Positions 24,417 to 31,768 of a DNA stretch of 36,431 bases are shown here, piece after piece (within the stretch, counting starts at the first letter, position 1; each line of letters starts with the position of its first letter). The notes under the pieces were generated by a model, which saw only the letters and a list, made by a program, of their open reading frames with translations, was not told where the DNA came from and ran no database searches. Source of the stretch: Terriglobia bacterium (GTDB lineage Bacteria; Acidobacteriota; Vicinamibacteria; Vicinamibacterales; CAVVIG01); assembly GCA_020073005.1 (NCBI GenBank), contig JAIQFX010000053.1, positions 1 to 36,431 of the forward strand. The letters run 5' to 3'. Position numbers and translations under genes: made by a program.

Positions 24417-24722
24417 TTAGGTATTGACGAGCGTGTCGGACAGCCGCAGCTTGATGAAGGCCTGACGCGTGACGCCGATGCGCCGGGCTTCTCGATCGAT
24501 CGACCGTAGCAGATCGACGGGGAAGTCGACGTTGACACGCTGGACCTCGCGGCCAGGCCGACGAGCCTTCGACCAATCGACATACGGCCTCATATCAACG
24601 CCCGAGTCGGCAAGCCGATCGAATTCCTCAGCCGTAATCCCCTTCGCCTGATCCTTCGACGTATCTTGCTTTTTCGTCCGCGCGCGCGTGCCGGACCGAG
24701 ATGATGCGGATTGTTTCTTCAT
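24417..24722 (-). CDS. brnA: BrnA-family antitoxin
   Basis: 101 residues. C-terminal ribbon-helix-helix: GREVQRVNVDFPVDLLRSIDREARRIGVTRQAFIKLRLSDTL; N-terminal part GITAEEFDRLADSGVDMRPYVDWSKARR typical of BrnA. Neutralises BrnT and binds the operon promoter. ATG 24722 lies 95 bases inside the brnT gene, an unusually long overlap; a later start is possible but would cut the conserved N-terminus. BrnT is upstream. Confidence 0.8.
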   Translation of the reverse strand: MKKQSASSRSGTRARTKKQDTSKDQAKGITAEEFDRLADSGVDMRPYVDWSKARRPGREVQRVNVDFPVDLLRSIDREARRIGVTRQAFIKLRLSDTLVNT

Positions 24723-24915
24723 GGCGATGTGTCACCGTCGCGGTCCAAATCGTTTCGCCGATCTGGCCCAGAATCTGAAAACGAGGTTCGTCGGTCGATC
24801 GTCCAGGAGCTTCAACGCGATCGGGATCGTTCCAGAGCGACTGCGCCTCAACGAAATCGATTCCATGCTTGGCCTTGTTGGAGGCTGACTTCGTGGCATC
24901 GAACTCAAACCGCAT
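24628..24915 (-). CDS. brnT: BrnT-family toxin
   Basis: 95 residues. Family pattern: FEFDATKSASNKAKHGIDFVEAQSLWNDPDRVE, then GETIWTATVTHRHEETIRIISVRHARADEKARY, the RelE-like RNase fold of BrnT with IRIISxRxA. ATG 24915 chosen; ATG 24936 would lie in the operator palindrome. First gene of the brnTA operon. Confidence 0.85.
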   Translation of the reverse strand: MRFEFDATKSASNKAKHGIDFVEAQSLWNDPDRVEAPGRSTDEPRFQILGQIGETIWTATVTHRHEETIRIISVRHARADEKARYVEGSGEGDYG

Positions 24916-24917
24916 CT

Positions 24918-24934
24918 GGTATAGAAAATATACC
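24918..24934. promoter_or_regulatory. Inverted repeat over the brnTA start: autoregulatory operator candidate
   Basis: GGTATA (24918-24923), 5 bases, then TATACC (24929-24934): perfect inverted repeat, just above the brnT ATG at 24915. BrnA has a ribbon-helix-helix domain, so binding here and repression of the operon is likely (inference). Confidence 0.5.
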
Positions 24935-24936
24935 AT

Positions 24937-25077
24937 AATAGGCGCCGATCAAGAATTCCCGGGCGGGTGGTACCGATCCCATCAAGGCAAGCACACGGTC
25001 TACACCGGGTCTATCCAGGACGCTCCCAGTTGGTGGCGGCCTGCGCGATTAGTCTCGATTACTCAGATGGTTACGCG
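24937..25077. other. Non-coding stretch left of the first tRNA-Val scar
   Basis: No gene seen. Together with 25123-25496 this makes about 560 bases without a supported gene between brnT and the next CDS. The only structure recognised is the tRNA 3' fragment at 25078-25122 and, right of it, a CCGCCACC-rich stretch. Confidence 0.4.
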
Positions 25078-25122
25078 TAGTGGGCGCTAGAGGGCTCGAA
25101 CCTCTGACCTCGTGCGTGTGAA
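25078..25122 (-). other. tRNA-Val-like 3' fragment (attachment-site scar), left copy
   Basis: Read on the minus strand: anticodon loop TTCACAC, a T-stem AGAGG/CCTCT with a T-loop like TTCGAGC, and the acceptor end AGCGCCCA, then CTA in place of CCA. No 5' half is present within 100 bases. Matches the right copy at 43 bases with one mismatch. Confidence 0.7.
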
Positions 25123-25496
25123 ACTCACCGGGGTCCGGACTTACGTGGACTCTCGCGGAATTCCCTGAGAATTCTGGACTTCGCGAGACTGTCGCGGACC
25201 TCGAAGTCTCCAAAACCGCCACCAGACCGCCACCGTAAAAAGCTGGCCAACTGCCTTCGTGCAATCGGTGGTCAGGTGGCCGTACCGCGATCCGATTTGA
25301 TCCCCCGGACGTTCCTTCTCGATGAAGGATTGGGCGCCTCCACGATTGTACAGCAGCAGCGCCGGTCGCTCTGGGTCGCCGACTCGTTTCCCACAGGTCC
25401 CCAGGTCGTCGAATGATCTAAACTCAGGAAATGCGGTGCGGACGTATGACCATGACTCTTACCGGAGGTGCCTTATGACGTAGTGGAGGAACACGC
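25123..25496. other. Non-coding stretch right of the first tRNA scar
   Basis: No gene supported. CCGCCACC units near 25215-25240 resemble the stretch before the second scar near 29187-29215, fitting element-end DNA. Possibly contains the decayed 3' end of an integrase on the minus strand (weak). Confidence 0.35.
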
Positions 25497-26273
25497 ATGC
25501 GAAAAGACATGGCCAAAGTGGTCACCGAAGCTCCGCGACGTGGACACGGGAATTCGAGCAACAAGTGGGGTCGCCGCCTCGCAAGAGACGAGTACCGCCT
25601 CGACGATCACGGCGGGAGCCGCGCGCCGATTTCGCGTCGCCGCCAGTACGGCTGGGACGCGAAAGAGTTTTCTGACCTGCTCGGACCGCTCCGCCGGTAT
25701 CTGCGCAAGCAGGTCGGGCGCCCTTGGGACAAGGTCTGGTCGGAGATCACGCAGACACTCGACAGCCGAACGCTCACCGGGCAGCACATCTTCGATCACA
25801 TCCGCTCGGAAGTGGAGCAGGACGGGTGGATTGCGGCCGACGGCCGTCTGTACCACAAGCGGCGATGGGGAACGATCCAGCTGGTGACGGGACTGTACGT
25901 CCATCCTGTCACGCGTCTTCTGTGCTTCGAGTTGGAGCATCGTTCGGCGTTTCGAGGGACGTCGTTCTGGCACGCCCAAACGGCGCTCCGAGCCTTTGGC
26001 CTCCCGTCGTCGACAGCCCAGGACATCCGGCGGTTCCGCGTTGATGGCCTGCGTGTTTGGGAACGCCGCGACAGCGGCTGGTTTATTCACACTTATCGCC
26101 ACGTGCCCGCACCGCTCGTACGCGTGCTCGCTCGCACCGACGGACGCGAGGTGCCCATCTACGGCTTGGCGTACTACGAACGCGTGACGACAAGGCAGGC
26201 CGGCAAGAAGGAGATTCGGGAGGCGCGGGCCCTGTTGCAGCGAGATCCGCTCTCCGGCGCTGGGGTGGAGTGA
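25497..26273 (+). CDS. Conserved-looking hypothetical protein (MRKDMAKV-type)
   Basis: 258 residues. Opens MRKDMAKVVTEAPRRGHG and contains LGPLRRYLRKQVGRPWDKVWSEI, DHIRSEVEQDGWIAADGRLYHKRRWG and PVTRLLCFELEHRSAF. I recall the opening and the 'RPWDKVxSEI' phrase from a recurrent family of unknown function in mobile regions, but I cannot name a domain. ATG 25497 is preceded by GGAGGAA. Basic, no membrane segment. First gene right of the left scar. Confidence 0.7.
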   Translation: MRKDMAKVVTEAPRRGHGNSSNKWGRRLARDEYRLDDHGGSRAPISRRRQYGWDAKEFSDLLGPLRRYLRKQVGRPWDKVWSEITQTLDSRTLTGQHIFDHIRSEVEQDGWIAADGRLYHKRRWGTIQLVTGLYVHPVTRLLCFELEHRSAFRGTSFWHAQTALRAFGLPSSTAQDIRRFRVDGLRVWERRDSGWFIHTYRHVPAPLVRVLARTDGREVPIYGLAYYERVTTRQAGKKEIREARALLQRDPLSGAGVE

Positions 26274-26325
26274 CCAACGCTGGCCAACGCGCTTTAGGCT
26301 GAAGCTCACAAGGGGATCGTGTGTG

Positions 26326-26354
26326 TTGACGATGTGTATACATCGTTGTATACT
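26326..26354 (+). promoter_or_regulatory. Consensus promoter with operator repeats for tacAT
   Basis: TTGACG (26326-26331), 17 bases, TATACT (26349-26354): the best sigma70-type promoter in the window. Inside it lie two TGTATAC units 12 bases apart (26335-26341 and 26347-26353), each holding the palindrome GTATAC. Downstream, CTTGTC-N5-GACAAG (26353-26369) is a third inverted repeat. Layout fits antitoxin-mediated autoregulation. Confidence 0.7.
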
Positions 26355-26378
26355 TGTCGAGTAGACAAGGAAGGGCCT

Positions 26379-26663
26379 ATGTCGCAGACACGCAGTGCCA
26401 GCCGTGGGGTTACGATCAATCTTCGGGCCGATCAGCGCAAGCGATCGCTGATCGATCGCGCGGCCGAGACGGTGGGGAAGAACCGTTCGGAATTCATGCT
26501 CGACGCGGCCTGCCGAGAAGCGACCTCGGTGCTTCTCGATCAGCGGCTCTTTTTGCTGGACGAGAAGGCCTTTAAGCGCTTCAACGAAGCGCTGGACAAA
26601 ACCCCAGCGGACAATCCACGACTGCGGCGCCTGTTGGCCACGAAAGCTCCCTGGGAGCGATGA
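26379..26663 (+). CDS. tacA: DUF1778/TacA-type antitoxin
   Basis: 94 residues. Ribbon-helix-helix N-terminus (RGVTINLRADQRKRSLIDRAAETVGKNRSEFMLDAACRE) and a C-terminal toxin-binding tail (LLDEKAFKRFNEALDKTPADNPRLRRLL). Represses its own promoter with TacT. ATG 26379 with AAGGAAGG at good spacing; an upstream in-frame GTG at 26319 lies in the promoter and is rejected. Overlaps tacT by ATGA (26660-26663). Confidence 0.88.
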   Translation: MSQTRSASRGVTINLRADQRKRSLIDRAAETVGKNRSEFMLDAACREATSVLLDQRLFLLDEKAFKRFNEALDKTPADNPRLRRLLATKAPWER

Positions 26664-27175
26664 CCGACCTCGCTGGGACGATCGGTCCACCCGAACCGCT
26701 GAGCGCGGAGCATGATTCTTCGGCGTTCGATTCAGGCGAGCCGGCGCTCGATGACTGGCTGCGCAAACGCGCACTGCCGAACGAGCAGTCTGGTGCGTCG
26801 CGGACGTACGTCATCACTGCCGAGCGTCGCATCGTCGGGTTCTACTGTCTTGCTGCTGGTTCGGTGGCGAAGCAGGCTGCGACGGGCCACATCCGACGGA
26901 ACATGCCGGAGCCGATTCCGGTCATGATCATCGGCCGGCTGGCCATCGATCGTGGCTTCCAGGGACGTGGCCTCGGCAAGGCGCTCCTTCGAGATGCAGT
27001 GCTTCGAACGCTGCAGGCCGCAACTATCGCCGGGATGCGCGCCATCCTCCTGCACGCCATTTCGGAAAACGCGAAACTCTTCTATGTGCACTGCGGGTTC
27101 TCTGCGTCTCCCCTGGATCCCATGCTGATGATGATCAGCGTCGCCGAAGCAGAACGAACCCTGTCCGGCAAGTAA
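26660..27175 (+). CDS. tacT: TacT-type GNAT acetyltransferase toxin
   Basis: 171 residues. GNAT fold: FDSGEPALDDWLRKRALPNEQSGASRTYV, the acetyl-CoA loop RGFQGRGLGKALL (98-110) and HAISENAKLFYVHCGF with Tyr142 in the position of the TacT catalytic tyrosine. TacT acetylates the amino group of charged tRNA and stops translation. Starts in the stop of tacA (ATGA). Confidence 0.9.
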   Translation: MTDLAGTIGPPEPLSAEHDSSAFDSGEPALDDWLRKRALPNEQSGASRTYVITAERRIVGFYCLAAGSVAKQAATGHIRRNMPEPIPVMIIGRLAIDRGFQGRGLGKALLRDAVLRTLQAATIAGMRAILLHAISENAKLFYVHCGFSASPLDPMLMMISVAEAERTLSGK

Positions 27176-27260
27176 GCGACTGTTGATTTGAAACACCGGC
27201 GGGGAATGGGGAAGGCGCTACACCACTAGATCGTCAGGTAGACTGCTCCGGGGTCCGGTT

Positions 27261-28700
27261 TTGAATCCGCTCTCGCCCGCTGAAGCCAAGGAGCTGATCC
27301 GCCTCTGTGAGACCGGAAGGCTGTACGAAGTCGAAGCCTGGCTAAGCGCCGGAAAGTCTCTCATCGTTCCGAAAGAGGTCCGGAAGGCGCCGCTGAGCGT
27401 CGCTATGGCGACGGGGTTCCACAGCCTCGTGGAACTGCTTCTGCGCCACGAGGGCAGCCAGGAAGCGAAGAATGACGCCCTCCGCCAGGCGCTGTTCCTG
27501 AACAGGCCTGCCTTCGTTGAACTGGCACTCGCGCATGGGGCCGACTTCACTTCGATCCCGTTCCTGGACGTACTGATGACGGGGGACCGGGCGGTCGTCG
27601 CGTCATTCCTACAAAGAGGTGCCGACCCAATCGCAGACTACCCGTTCGCGCGCGCCTTCCATCAGCTCCGCGTCAAAACGACGCTGGGGTCGTACCTGGA
27701 CTGCCGGCGCAGCCGGCCCGAGCTTGCCGAACAGCTGCAGCAGCAGGCCGACATGGCGCTACGCCAGTTTTGTCAGGAGGGCAACCTGAAGTGGGTGAGT
27801 TTATTGATGTGGGCTGGAGGAAATCCGCGCTCGCGCGGGCCTGCTCTTGACGATGTAGGCCACATCGATGACGCCGAGTGGCACACGACAGCCCTGGACG
27901 AAGCGTGCGCGGCGGGAAGCGTGGAGATCATGAAGCGGCTCAAGCCGAATCCTACGGACGATCTCGCGAGCATGCTCGAGCGAGCCGCATTCTCCGCGCA
28001 TCGAGACGTCCTTGCTTACCTACTCGACCTGGGCGCGAATCCGAACGGGAGACCCGACGGTGGTTCGAGCGCGCTCGAGGCGTGCATTCGACACCTTGGG
28101 TGGGAGGACTTCGATCGTGTGCGCTACCACTACGGGGCGAACTACCAGACGCCGGCGTACAAGGTCTCGAAGGGGCGTGAGGCCATTAAGCTGCTGCTCC
28201 AGCGCGGAGCGATGTGGAAGCCCGAGCCCTCGACCTTGAACCGAACGAGGCAAATTCTCTATAAGCTCGAGCCTGAGGTCGCCGTAGAGCTCATCGGCCT
28301 GCTCCTCAAGCACGAGGATGGCGAGAATGGGGCACGCGAGCTGCTTCGAGTTCCGAAGATGCGACAGCATATGGCGTCCTGTGAGCGCCAGTTGTCGCGG
28401 CTTGGGCTGACTCTGGATGGCCGTCGGCGGTCGGAGGTGCAGGAAGCGCGAACGCCGACACCCTCCTCGTACGTCCTGTCGCGGTACGATCGTGAAAAGC
28501 TCTATAGCGAGGTCTGGGCAGAGCCAACCCAGAAGGTCGCCGCCCAATACGGCATGTCAGACGTGGCCTTGGCCAAGGTGTGTAGGCAGTTGAACGTCCC
28601 GAAGCCGCCGCGCGGATACTGGGCAAAGAAGGCAGCTGGACAGTCGGTTCCACGACGTCCGAAGCTCTTGCCGATTGGCGGCGAAAAGCGCCGTCCGTAG
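27261..28700 (+). CDS. Ankyrin-repeat protein with a C-terminal helix-turn-helix-like domain
   Basis: 479 residues. Ankyrin-like repeats from about 25 to 330 (PLSVAMATGFHSLVELLLRH, FVELALAHGADF, VVASFLQRGADP, DEACAAGSVEIMKRL, DVLAYLLDLGANPNGRPDGGSSALEACIRH, AIKLLLQRGA). C-terminal ~70 residues read KLYSEVWAEPTQKVAAQYGMSDVALAKVCRQLNVPKPPRGYWAKKAAG, a recurrent 'VWxxPxxxxAxxxGxSDxxLAKxC...PxxGYWxKxxxG' module found at ends of other mobile-region proteins, probably a DNA-binding HTH. TTG 27261 is the best start; no strong Shine-Dalgarno. Possibly a regulator or immune sensor. Confidence 0.75.
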   Translation: MNPLSPAEAKELIRLCETGRLYEVEAWLSAGKSLIVPKEVRKAPLSVAMATGFHSLVELLLRHEGSQEAKNDALRQALFLNRPAFVELALAHGADFTSIPFLDVLMTGDRAVVASFLQRGADPIADYPFARAFHQLRVKTTLGSYLDCRRSRPELAEQLQQQADMALRQFCQEGNLKWVSLLMWAGGNPRSRGPALDDVGHIDDAEWHTTALDEACAAGSVEIMKRLKPNPTDDLASMLERAAFSAHRDVLAYLLDLGANPNGRPDGGSSALEACIRHLGWEDFDRVRYHYGANYQTPAYKVSKGREAIKLLLQRGAMWKPEPSTLNRTRQILYKLEPEVAVELIGLLLKHEDGENGARELLRVPKMRQHMASCERQLSRLGLTLDGRRRSEVQEARTPTPSSYVLSRYDREKLYSEVWAEPTQKVAAQYGMSDVALAKVCRQLNVPKPPRGYWAKKAAGQSVPRRPKLLPIGGEKRRP

Positions 28701-28867
28701 TTCGCGGATGGCGGTCTACTGCCGACTGTCCCTGCTATAGGTGAACCTACGAAATACGCGACCCGGCCACGTCGGAATCGATGTGGCAATCGCGAAGGGC
28801 AAGCACCTTCCGGTCGTCGTGTGCGTGCGAGAACACGGCCGCCCACTTCCGCAGCCGCGTGCGTAGA

Positions 28868-29245
28868 ATGGCAGTCGTGGGGCTCCGTTTCTATCGTCGT
28901 GTGCATCTGTGTCCTGGGCTGTCCGTGAACCTGTCGCGCTCGGGGCCGAGCCTCACGCTGGGTGTCCGCGGGGCCCATGTGACGCTCGGGCGAGACCGCA
29001 TCACCAAGACGGTCGGTCTTCCAGGCACCGGCATCTTCTACACCTCCCGCCAAGGCACGCACACCGGCTATCACTCGGCGAGACATGACGCACCAGTCAC
29101 GCCGGACGTGCAGGCCGCTGCCAGCCTACTGCCTTCCGATATCAGAAGATACTTCCCAACGGTGAAAGGCCCCGTGAACGGTGCTCAAACCGCCACCACG
29201 CCGCCAGTACGGCCATCCGATAGTTCTTGGGGCGTCGCTAAATGA
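28868..29245 (+). CDS. DUF4236-family small protein
   Basis: 125 residues. Typical DUF4236 opening: GLRFYRRVHLCPGLSVNLSRSGPSLTLGVRGAHVTLGRDRITKTVGLPGTGIFYTSRQG, with Gly/Ser/Thr-rich beta turns. Role unknown; common on mobile elements. ATG 28868 (or GTG 28877). The tail (residues 70-125) differs from the short usual form. Ends 20 bases before the second tRNA scar. Confidence 0.85.
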   Translation: MAVVGLRFYRRVHLCPGLSVNLSRSGPSLTLGVRGAHVTLGRDRITKTVGLPGTGIFYTSRQGTHTGYHSARHDAPVTPDVQAAASLLPSDIRRYFPTVKGPVNGAQTATTPPVRPSDSSWGVAK

Positions 29246-29264
29246 TTGGGATCGTTGGGGTAAA

Positions 29265-29309
29265 TGGTGGGCGCTAGAGGACTCGAACCTCTGACCTCGT
29301 GCGTGTGAA
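29265..29309 (-). other. tRNA-Val-like 3' fragment (attachment-site scar), right copy
   Basis: Minus strand: TTCACAC loop, AGAGG-TTCGAGT-CCTCT T-arm, acceptor AGCGCCCA and an encoded CCA (TGG at 29265-29267). No 5' half nearby. Compared with the left copy, 42 of 43 bases match and the CCA is intact. Confidence 0.72.
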
Positions 29310-29788
29310 GGCGATGAACGGGTGACGGCGCGAGTCGATCTGTAGCCTTTTGTTCGGATTTCACTCAACTCGCTGCGACTCAGAATCGGTCTCTGCCGGT
29401 GTTTTCGTGGACACCGTGTCTCACCGTGTCTCAGGCGGCATGGTCACACCCCGTGCGGGCGCGGCTCACCACACCAGCGCAGGCGAGGTCGACCGATCAT
29501 GGCGGACACCGCGGTTCGCGGGAGGTCGGCGATTTTGACACGGATGTCCGCAGCCCGCTCGACCAGTGTGGCCGCTTTCAGCGCCCCGTTGAGGCGGATA
29601 TCCTGCGAGAGCCGGACACCGATGCGTGCTGTCGAGATCGGCCTATTGCCCGGCATCTCTTCACCCAGTTTCCGCTGCCCTTTACTTTCAGGAGAAGGCC
29701 CTTCAACAAAATTGAATACGGCGCTGCCGCCGCGCTACACTGCGACGGCCCCCTCGGATACTGGATTATCAAGTTCGGCCGACTACTG
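29310..29788. other. Stretch between second scar and cassette array, no supported gene
   Basis: About 480 bases. A minus-strand 70-codon frame (29444-29656, ARIGVRLSQDIRLNGALKAATLVERAADIR) resembles a ribbon-helix-helix protein weakly. No integrase gene is seen here, where an integron would normally carry it (left of the first cassette). Confidence 0.4.
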
Positions 29789-29795
29789 GTTGGGC
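29789..29795 (+). other. Lone attC core R' (GTTGGGC) at left end of the array
   Basis: GTTGGGCGGA is the same start as the cassette after the collapsed site at 33462 (GTTGGGCGGA). No R'' or hairpin precedes it, so this may be the attI boundary or a truncated attC. Confidence 0.5.
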
Positions 29796-29840
29796 GGACA
29801 ACGACGATCGTAGGGTCTGCCTATCGGAAGGGAATAGTCG

Positions 29841-30476
29841 ATGCCTCTGACCGATGTTTATGTCCAGACGCCCTCTCAGTTTGGTGAGTTCTTCCGCCAG
29901 CTTCGCCAGGGCCAAGCTCCGCGCCAATTCACGAATCAACATCTCAAAGACCTCGGTTTCACTTCAACAAATCATCGAGCGTTTATTCCGCTCCTGAAGG
30001 CGCTGGGGTTTCTCACTGCGGATGGACAGCCGACGCCTCGATACCACGACTACAGGAACGAGGCACGTTCGCGCGACGTCATGGGCCAAGCCCTCAGGGA
30101 GGCGTACTCAGACTTATTTGTGCTTCGGGCGCATCCGACCGATGCCGATCGACCAATCCTTGAGGGGAAGTTCAAGAGCGCTCATAACGTGAGCGACAGA
30201 GTGGCCAAGCTAATGGCTGGCACTTTCTACGCGCTTCTACCGCTTGCTGACTTGCAGGCTGCCGTACCTGCCGCTGCTACGCCGATCCCTGAGAAGAAGG
30301 AAACACCCGTCAAGATCGAAGACGTCGAGCCCACAGACGAGGAGCATGTGCCGGCCAGAGGAGGAAGGCGCGGCACGAGCTTGCATTACAACATCCAGAT
30401 TCATCTGCCAGCGACGAAGGATATCGAGGTCTTCAACGCCATCTTCAGATCTCTCAAGGAGCACCTGCTTGACTAG
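29841..30476 (+). CDS. DUF5343-domain protein (partner of HEPN gene)
   Basis: 211 residues. Domain 1 (1-135) matches DUF5343: YVQTPSQFGEFFRQLRQGQAPRQFTNQHLKDLGFTSTNHRAFIPLLKALGFLTADGQPTPRY, a winged-helix-like fold. An acidic linker (PIPEKKETPVKIEDVEPTDEEH), then a small beta/alpha end with HYNIQIHLPATKDIEVFNAIFRSLKEHLL. ATG 29841 is inside a cassette with R' at 29789. Its stop overlaps the HEPN start, so both form one unit. Probably antitoxin/regulator of the HEPN protein (inference). Confidence 0.78.
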   Translation: MPLTDVYVQTPSQFGEFFRQLRQGQAPRQFTNQHLKDLGFTSTNHRAFIPLLKALGFLTADGQPTPRYHDYRNEARSRDVMGQALREAYSDLFVLRAHPTDADRPILEGKFKSAHNVSDRVAKLMAGTFYALLPLADLQAAVPAAATPIPEKKETPVKIEDVEPTDEEHVPARGGRRGTSLHYNIQIHLPATKDIEVFNAIFRSLKEHLLD

Positions 30477-31056
30477 CGCGCGGAAGGATCTGACGGATTT
30501 CTTGTTCCGTGGGCTCATGGTCGAATCCGAGGCGTCTCGATTCCAGGCAGCTGGCATACAGGTGGGTGCCGACGTTGGTCAGGCAGAGGAGCGCCTTCTC
30601 TCTGAAGCCCTCGCTCCGTTCGGTGTCGCGCTCCGTAATCGGGCACTTGAAATGGGTCGCCTCTACGCGGTGCTTCACTGCTTCGAAAACGAGATTCGTG
30701 GGCTGATCCGAGAGACGCTTGAGGAGAAGGAAGGCGCTGACTGGATCGAAAAGCTGCCCGCAAAGGTAAAGAAGTACGCGGAGGATCGACAGCAAGAGTC
30801 CGCGGCTGACACTTGGCTCGAAGGTGAGAAGAACGACATCCTTGGCTTCGTCGACTTCGGTCACCTCGCGTCGATCATGATTGAGAAGTGGCAGTTCTTC
30901 GAGGACATCGTGCCGTCGCAGCACTGGCTGAAGCAACGGATGGATGAACTTGAAAAAGCTCGCCACTACATCGCTCACAATCGGATGCTTCTGCCGACTG
31001 AGTTTCAGCGGCTGTACATGTATATCGCCGACTGGAATCGTGTGATCGGGCTGTGA
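30469..31056 (+). CDS. Swt1-type HEPN-domain protein (RX4H motif)
   Basis: 195 residues from TTG 30469, with AAGGAG (30457-30462) 6 bases upstream; overlaps the DUF5343 stop by 8 bases. Helical: RLYAVLHCFENEIRGLIRETLEE, WLEGEKNDILGFVDFGHLASIMIEKW, then DELEKARHYIAHNRMLLP, in which R165-x4-H170 is the RX4-6H catalytic motif of HEPN RNases (Swt1 clan). Expected to be a metal-independent RNase toxin, held in check by the DUF5343 partner (inference). Confidence 0.75.
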   Translation: MTSARKDLTDFLFRGLMVESEASRFQAAGIQVGADVGQAEERLLSEALAPFGVALRNRALEMGRLYAVLHCFENEIRGLIRETLEEKEGADWIEKLPAKVKKYAEDRQQESAADTWLEGEKNDILGFVDFGHLASIMIEKWQFFEDIVPSQHWLKQRMDELEKARHYIAHNRMLLPTEFQRLYMYIADWNRVIGL

Positions 31057-31065
31057 AGAGAGGCC

Positions 31066-31131
31066 GCCCAATCCGGCATGCAGCCGACAGCGCGCGTGAT
31101 CATGACGCGCTGCGGCTGAGCCTGGTTTTTG
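31066..31131 (+). other. attC site 1 (degenerate core)
   Basis: R''-like GCCCAAT (31066-31072), stem GCAGCCG-A-CAGCGCG with CGCGCTG-CGGCTG on the other arm, loop around GATCAT, R'-like GTTTTTG (31125-31131). Unpaired G and A in the same places as in the other sites. Confidence 0.6.
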
Positions 31132-31170
31132 CGGCGTGGTTCGGAACCGAGCTGCAGGGATGAGACACCC

Positions 31171-31653
31171 TTGAAACGACCTTACTTGAAAGAACGACGG
31201 CTAAGCGACGTTCTTGCCTTGATTCAGGTTCTGTCACTCGATGAGCACGCGCATCGAAGCGAGGCAGGCCTGAAAGAGGAACTTCAGGGGTCCCCGGCGT
31301 CAGCCGACTTTTGGCGTGAGGTTGCGCTGGAGCATCCGGAGTTCTTTCGCGTTCGCGCGAGCGGTGAGCATGTTGTGTCGCTTACCGCTCGACATGTCAT
31401 TCCGAAAACGCCGGCTGGCAGGCCGCCGCTGCCAGCAGACTTCACGCACCAGCTCTTGCGGACCGCCCTCGAGCTTCATGACCGTCAGGTCGACGCGGCA
31501 GTGCGGTGGCGGACTCTCCTTCCGCTCTTCGTGGCACTCATCACAGGTCTCTTTTCGCTGGGCGCGGTTTACTTTGGCTGGCATCTCGGGCAGGCTGGTT
31601 CTCAGCAGATCCAGAAGTCGGGCGTCGTGGTGGCGCCTGCCGCTAAACCGTGA
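31171..31653 (+). CDS. Hypothetical protein with winged-helix-like N-terminus and one transmembrane helix
   Basis: 160 residues from TTG 31171. N-terminal half KRPYLKERRLSDVLALIQVLSLDEHAHRSEAGLKEELQGSPASADFW, then HPEFFRVRASGEHVVSLTARHVIP, resembles a cassette-borne family I recall with the same opening but no function. C-terminal helix TLLPLFVALITGLFSLGAVYFGWHLG. A nearby ATG at 31160 is out of frame. Cassette 2. Confidence 0.65.
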   Translation: MKRPYLKERRLSDVLALIQVLSLDEHAHRSEAGLKEELQGSPASADFWREVALEHPEFFRVRASGEHVVSLTARHVIPKTPAGRPPLPADFTHQLLRTALELHDRQVDAAVRWRTLLPLFVALITGLFSLGAVYFGWHLGQAGSQQIQKSGVVVAPAAKP

Positions 31654-31667
31654 CAGGCCCAACGGCC

Positions 31668-31751
31668 GCGTAACATCCGCCTGGAGCCGACGCGCCGACT
31701 GTCGCTTGTGATCATGTCACTGCGGCGCGCGGCTCAGGCGGGAGGTTAGAG
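31668..31751 (+). other. attC site 2
   Basis: R'' GCGTAAC (31668-31674), R' GTTAGAG (31745-31751), 84 bases. Arms CCGCCTG-G-AGCCG-A-CGCGCCG and CGGCGCGCGGCTCAGGCGG pair fully apart from the unpaired G and A. Confidence 0.8.
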
Positions 31752-31768
31752 ACATAGTACGGCTCAAA

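Larger units (their letters stand above)
25080..29309. mobile_element. Putative 4.2-kb tRNA-site genetic element bounded by two tRNA-Val 3' fragments
   Basis: Direct repeats of the tRNA 3' end (25080-25122 and 29267-29309) lie 4187 bases apart, as left by site-specific integration at a tRNA gene. No integrase is seen, so it is a remnant or uses one in trans. Cargo: MRKDMAKV protein, TacA/TacT, ankyrin protein, DUF4236. Confidence 0.55.

Noticed and set aside
25080-25122. A complete tRNA gene
   Set aside because: Only the anticodon-loop-to-acceptor part is present on the minus strand; no D-arm or matching 5' acceptor strand within 100 bases on either copy.
25447-25479. Ten-codon leader-like frame (MTMTLTGGAL) before the 25497 gene
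   Set aside because: No Shine-Dalgarno and no attenuator-like structure; probably chance.
29444-29656. Minus-strand 70-codon frame resembling a ribbon-helix-helix protein (ARIGVRLSQDIRLNGALKAA)
   Set aside because: Similarity is faint, the end is low-complexity Pro/Arg, and no ribosome-binding site decides a start; left as a note only.
29310-29788. An integron integrase left of the array
   Set aside because: No long frame and no tyrosine-recombinase motif (R..H.R..Y) is seen on either strand.
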